This document shows, one piece after another, positions 62,197-64,000 of a stretch of 64,000 bases of DNA (the stretch's first letter is position 1; each line of letters begins with the position of its first letter). The stretch is from positions 733,001 through 797,000 of the forward strand of contig NZ_CP061080.1 in NCBI RefSeq assembly GCF_014495845.1, written 5' to 3'. The position numbers were made by a program, and so were the translations under genes. Under the pieces are notes generated by a model. The model was given only the letters and a program-made list of their open reading frames with translations. It made no database searches and was not told the origin of the DNA. The DNA comes from Aquibium microcysteis (lineage in GTDB: Bacteria > Pseudomonadota > Alphaproteobacteria > Rhizobiales > Rhizobiaceae).

Positions 62197-62250
62197 TCGT
62201 GAAGTCGATCTGCGACCATCCGTTCGTTTTGGCGAGCGGGTGGAGAGGGG

Positions 62251-63750
62251 ATGAAGACAGTGGACACGATTGCCCGGGTTCGGCGTGCCTTTCATGTGCA
62301 GGGGTGGTCGCTCAAGCGGATCTGCCGCGAGCTGCACGTGTCGCGCAACACGGTCCGCAAGATCCTCAGGTCCGACGAGACCTCGTTCTCCTACGAGCGC
62401 GAGCTGCAACCGAAGCCGAAGATCGGACCGTGGAAGGATCAACTCGACGGGCTCCTGAACGGCAATCTCGGCAAGGCGGCGCGCGAGCAACTGACGCTGA
62501 TCCGGATCTATGAGGAACTGCGCGCGCTTGGTTATGAGGGCGGCTACGACGCGGTGCGCCGGTATGCGAAGAGCTGGGCGAAGACGAGAGGATCGGCGAC
62601 GGCCGAGGCCTACGTGCCGCTGCTCTTCGCGCCGGGCGAAGCCTACCAGTTCGACTGGAGCCACGAGATCGTCCTGCTCGCCGGCGTGACGGTGACCGTG
62701 AAGGTCGCCCACGTCCGGCTCTGCCACAGCCGCATGATGTTCGTGCGGGCCTATCCGCGCGAGACGCAGGAGATGGTGTTCGACGCCCACGACCGGGCCT
62801 TCGCCTTCTTCGGCGGCGCCTGCACGCGCGGCATCTACGACAACATGAAGACGGCGGTGGAGACGGTCTTCGTCGGCAAGGAGCGGCAGTACAACCGTCG
62901 CTTCCTGCAGATGTGCAGCCACTATCTGGTCCAGCCGGTTGCCTGCACGCCGGCCTCGGGCTGGGAGAAGGGGCAGGTCGAGAACCAAGTTGGCCTGGTG
63001 AGGGAGCGCTTCTTCACGCCTCGGCTGCGCTTCAGGAGCTACGAGGAGCTGAACGCCTGGTTGCTCGACAAGTGCGTGGCCTACGCCAAGGCCCATCGCC
63101 ATGTCGACCAGCCGGAGCGCACCATCTGGGACGTGTTCGAGGAGGAGCGCGGCAAGCTGGTCGAGTATCGCGGCCGTTTCGACGGCTTCCACACGGTTCC
63201 CGCCTCGGTCACGAAGACCTGCACCGTGCGGTTCGACAACAACAAATACTCGGTGCTCTCGACCGCAGTCGGCCGCCCAGTCGAGATCCAGGCCTATGCC
63301 GATCGCATCGTCGTGCGCCAGGACGGCACGATCGTGGGCGAGCATGCCCGTTCGTTCGGTCGCAACCAGACGGTCTACGATCCGTGGCACTACGTCCCTG
63401 TGCTGGCGCGCAAGCCCGGCGCGCTGCGCAACGGTGCGCCGTTCCAGGGCTGGGAACTGCCATCGGCGATGGAGCGGGTCAGGCGCCGGCTGAAGGCTGC
63501 CGACGACGGCGACCGGCAGATGGTGTCGATCCTGACGGCGGTGCTGTCGGATGGGCTCGATGCCGTCGAGATCGCCTGCCAGCAGGCGCTTGCCGAGAAC
63601 GTCTGCTCGTCCGCCGTCATTCTCAACATCCTGGCCCGCCGGCGCGATCCGGCGCCGGCCGTGACCATCCTCACACCCGACGCGCTGCGCTTGGCGATCG
63701 AGCCGCAGGCCGACTGCGCCCGTTACGACAGCCTCAGGAGGGCAAGCTGA
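62251..63750 (+). CDS. istA: IS21-family transposase IstA
   Basis: Encodes 499 residues. N-terminal HTH (VQGWSLKRICRELHVSRNTVRKIL), then a DDE integrase core with Asp in YQFDWSHE (about 135), Asp in GIYDNMKTAV (about 197) and Glu in GQVENQVGLV (about 244), and a C-terminal beta domain (VRFDNNKYSVL). All three catalytic acids are intact, so the element may be active. Confidence 0.93.
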   Translation: MKTVDTIARVRRAFHVQGWSLKRICRELHVSRNTVRKILRSDETSFSYERELQPKPKIGPWKDQLDGLLNGNLGKAAREQLTLIRIYEELRALGYEGGYDAVRRYAKSWAKTRGSATAEAYVPLLFAPGEAYQFDWSHEIVLLAGVTVTVKVAHVRLCHSRMMFVRAYPRETQEMVFDAHDRAFAFFGGACTRGIYDNMKTAVETVFVGKERQYNRRFLQMCSHYLVQPVACTPASGWEKGQVENQVGLVRERFFTPRLRFRSYEELNAWLLDKCVAYAKAHRHVDQPERTIWDVFEEERGKLVEYRGRFDGFHTVPASVTKTCTVRFDNNKYSVLSTAVGRPVEIQAYADRIVVRQDGTIVGEHARSFGRNQTVYDPWHYVPVLARKPGALRNGAPFQGWELPSAMERVRRRLKAADDGDRQMVSILTAVLSDGLDAVEIACQQALAENVCSSAVILNILARRRDPAPAVTILTPDALRLAIEPQADCARYDSLRRAS

Positions 63751-64000
63751 TGGAACGCACCCAGGTTCTGGACCTGATGGGAACGCTGAAGCTCTACGGC
63801 ATGCGCAGCGCCTACGATGAGATCATGACGACCGCCATCAAGCGTCAGCACGAGCCGCCGAGGGTCGTCGGCGATCTGCTGTCGGTCGAGATCGCCGAGA
63901 AGCAGGCGCGCTCCATCAAGTACCAGCTCACCGTCGCCAAGCTGCCGCTGGCCAAGGACATCGACGACTTCGACTTCGCCGGCACGCCCGTCAACGAGAC
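63750..64000 (+). CDS. istB: IS21-family helper ATPase IstB, 5' part
   Basis: ATG 63750 overlaps the istA stop by one base. The visible 83 residues start MERTQVLDLMGTLKLYGM and continue LLSVEIAEKQARSIKYQLTVAKLP, the N-terminal domain of IstB. The AAA+ motor and stop codon lie beyond the window. Confidence 0.9.
   Translation, partial: MERTQVLDLMGTLKLYGMRSAYDEIMTTAIKRQHEPPRVVGDLLSVEIAEKQARSIKYQLTVAKLPLAKDIDDFDFAGTPVNE

Larger units (their letters stand above)
62134..64000 (+). mobile_element. IS21-family insertion sequence, left part
   Basis: Begins at about 62134 (TGTGAATC) inside a methyltransferase gene and runs past the window end. It carries internal terminal repeats and the two-gene istA-istB arrangement with an ATGA overlap, as in IS21. 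The right end and target duplication are not visible, so boundaries and completeness cannot be confirmed. Confidence 0.85.

Overview
The window is high-GC DNA with tightly packed, often ATGA-overlapping genes. The gene content (Mrp antiporter, glycine-betaine demethylase-type reductase, hflKC-DUF2065-degP, leader-controlled ilvIH, EcfG-type promoter motifs) points to an alphaproteobacterium, most likely Hyphomicrobiales (Rhizobiales). No rRNA, tRNA or CRISPR array was seen. All family assignments come from reading the translated sequence; no database search was run.

Layout. 1-962: 3' end of a glycine-betaine demethylase-type reductase plus a small unknown. 1087-10493: a sigma-54-type promoter with paired upstream dyads, the complete mrpABCDEFG antiporter operon whose last gene carries a long extra C-terminal region, then a membrane histidine kinase and an NtrC-type sigma-54 activator. 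10575-13284: a pentaheme cytochrome c divergent from a ferric-reductase-like flavocytochrome. 13468-14278: an antiporter remnant and two small genes. 14362-26065: ten genes for sugar-nucleotide and glycan work on two divergent operons, with no exporter or polymerase. 26300-30718: small membrane, SRPBCC, dehydrogenase and DUF2243 genes of general-stress character. Five EcfG-type promoters (GGAAC-N16/17-NGTT) lie between 14.3 and 30.8 kb, two of them driving the divergent glycan operons. 30871-35982: YdeP/FdhF-like molybdoenzyme next to modABC. 36405-38786: a soluble hybrid kinase. 39123-48201: thyA, a TonB receptor, a DUF4424 gene, folA, hflK (with an apparent one-base frameshift in a G run), hflC, a DUF2065 gene and degP. 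48253-53471: a GNAT acetyltransferase, serB, miaA, a diguanylate cyclase and a HerA-like ATPase.

53610-56936 is the ilv operon: promoter, 17-residue leader peptide with an Ile-Ile-Leu-Val-Val run, attenuator, ilvI, then an AbrB/PIN toxin-antitoxin pair lodged between ilvI and ilvH. 57341-59074 holds a secreted fasciclin protein and an unknown membrane protein. 59094-64000 is a decayed accessory (defence-like) segment read on the minus strand: a DNA methyltransferase tail cut by an IS21-family element, an HNH nuclease, an HTH protein, and two remnants of a UvrD-type helicase flanking a PIN/Phd toxin-antitoxin pair.

The two observations I rate highest are (i) the stress-promoter-driven, exporter-less glycan cluster with a glycoside hydrolase-epimerase fusion, and (ii) a sigma-54 promoter on the Mrp operon with a matching kinase/activator pair directly downstream.
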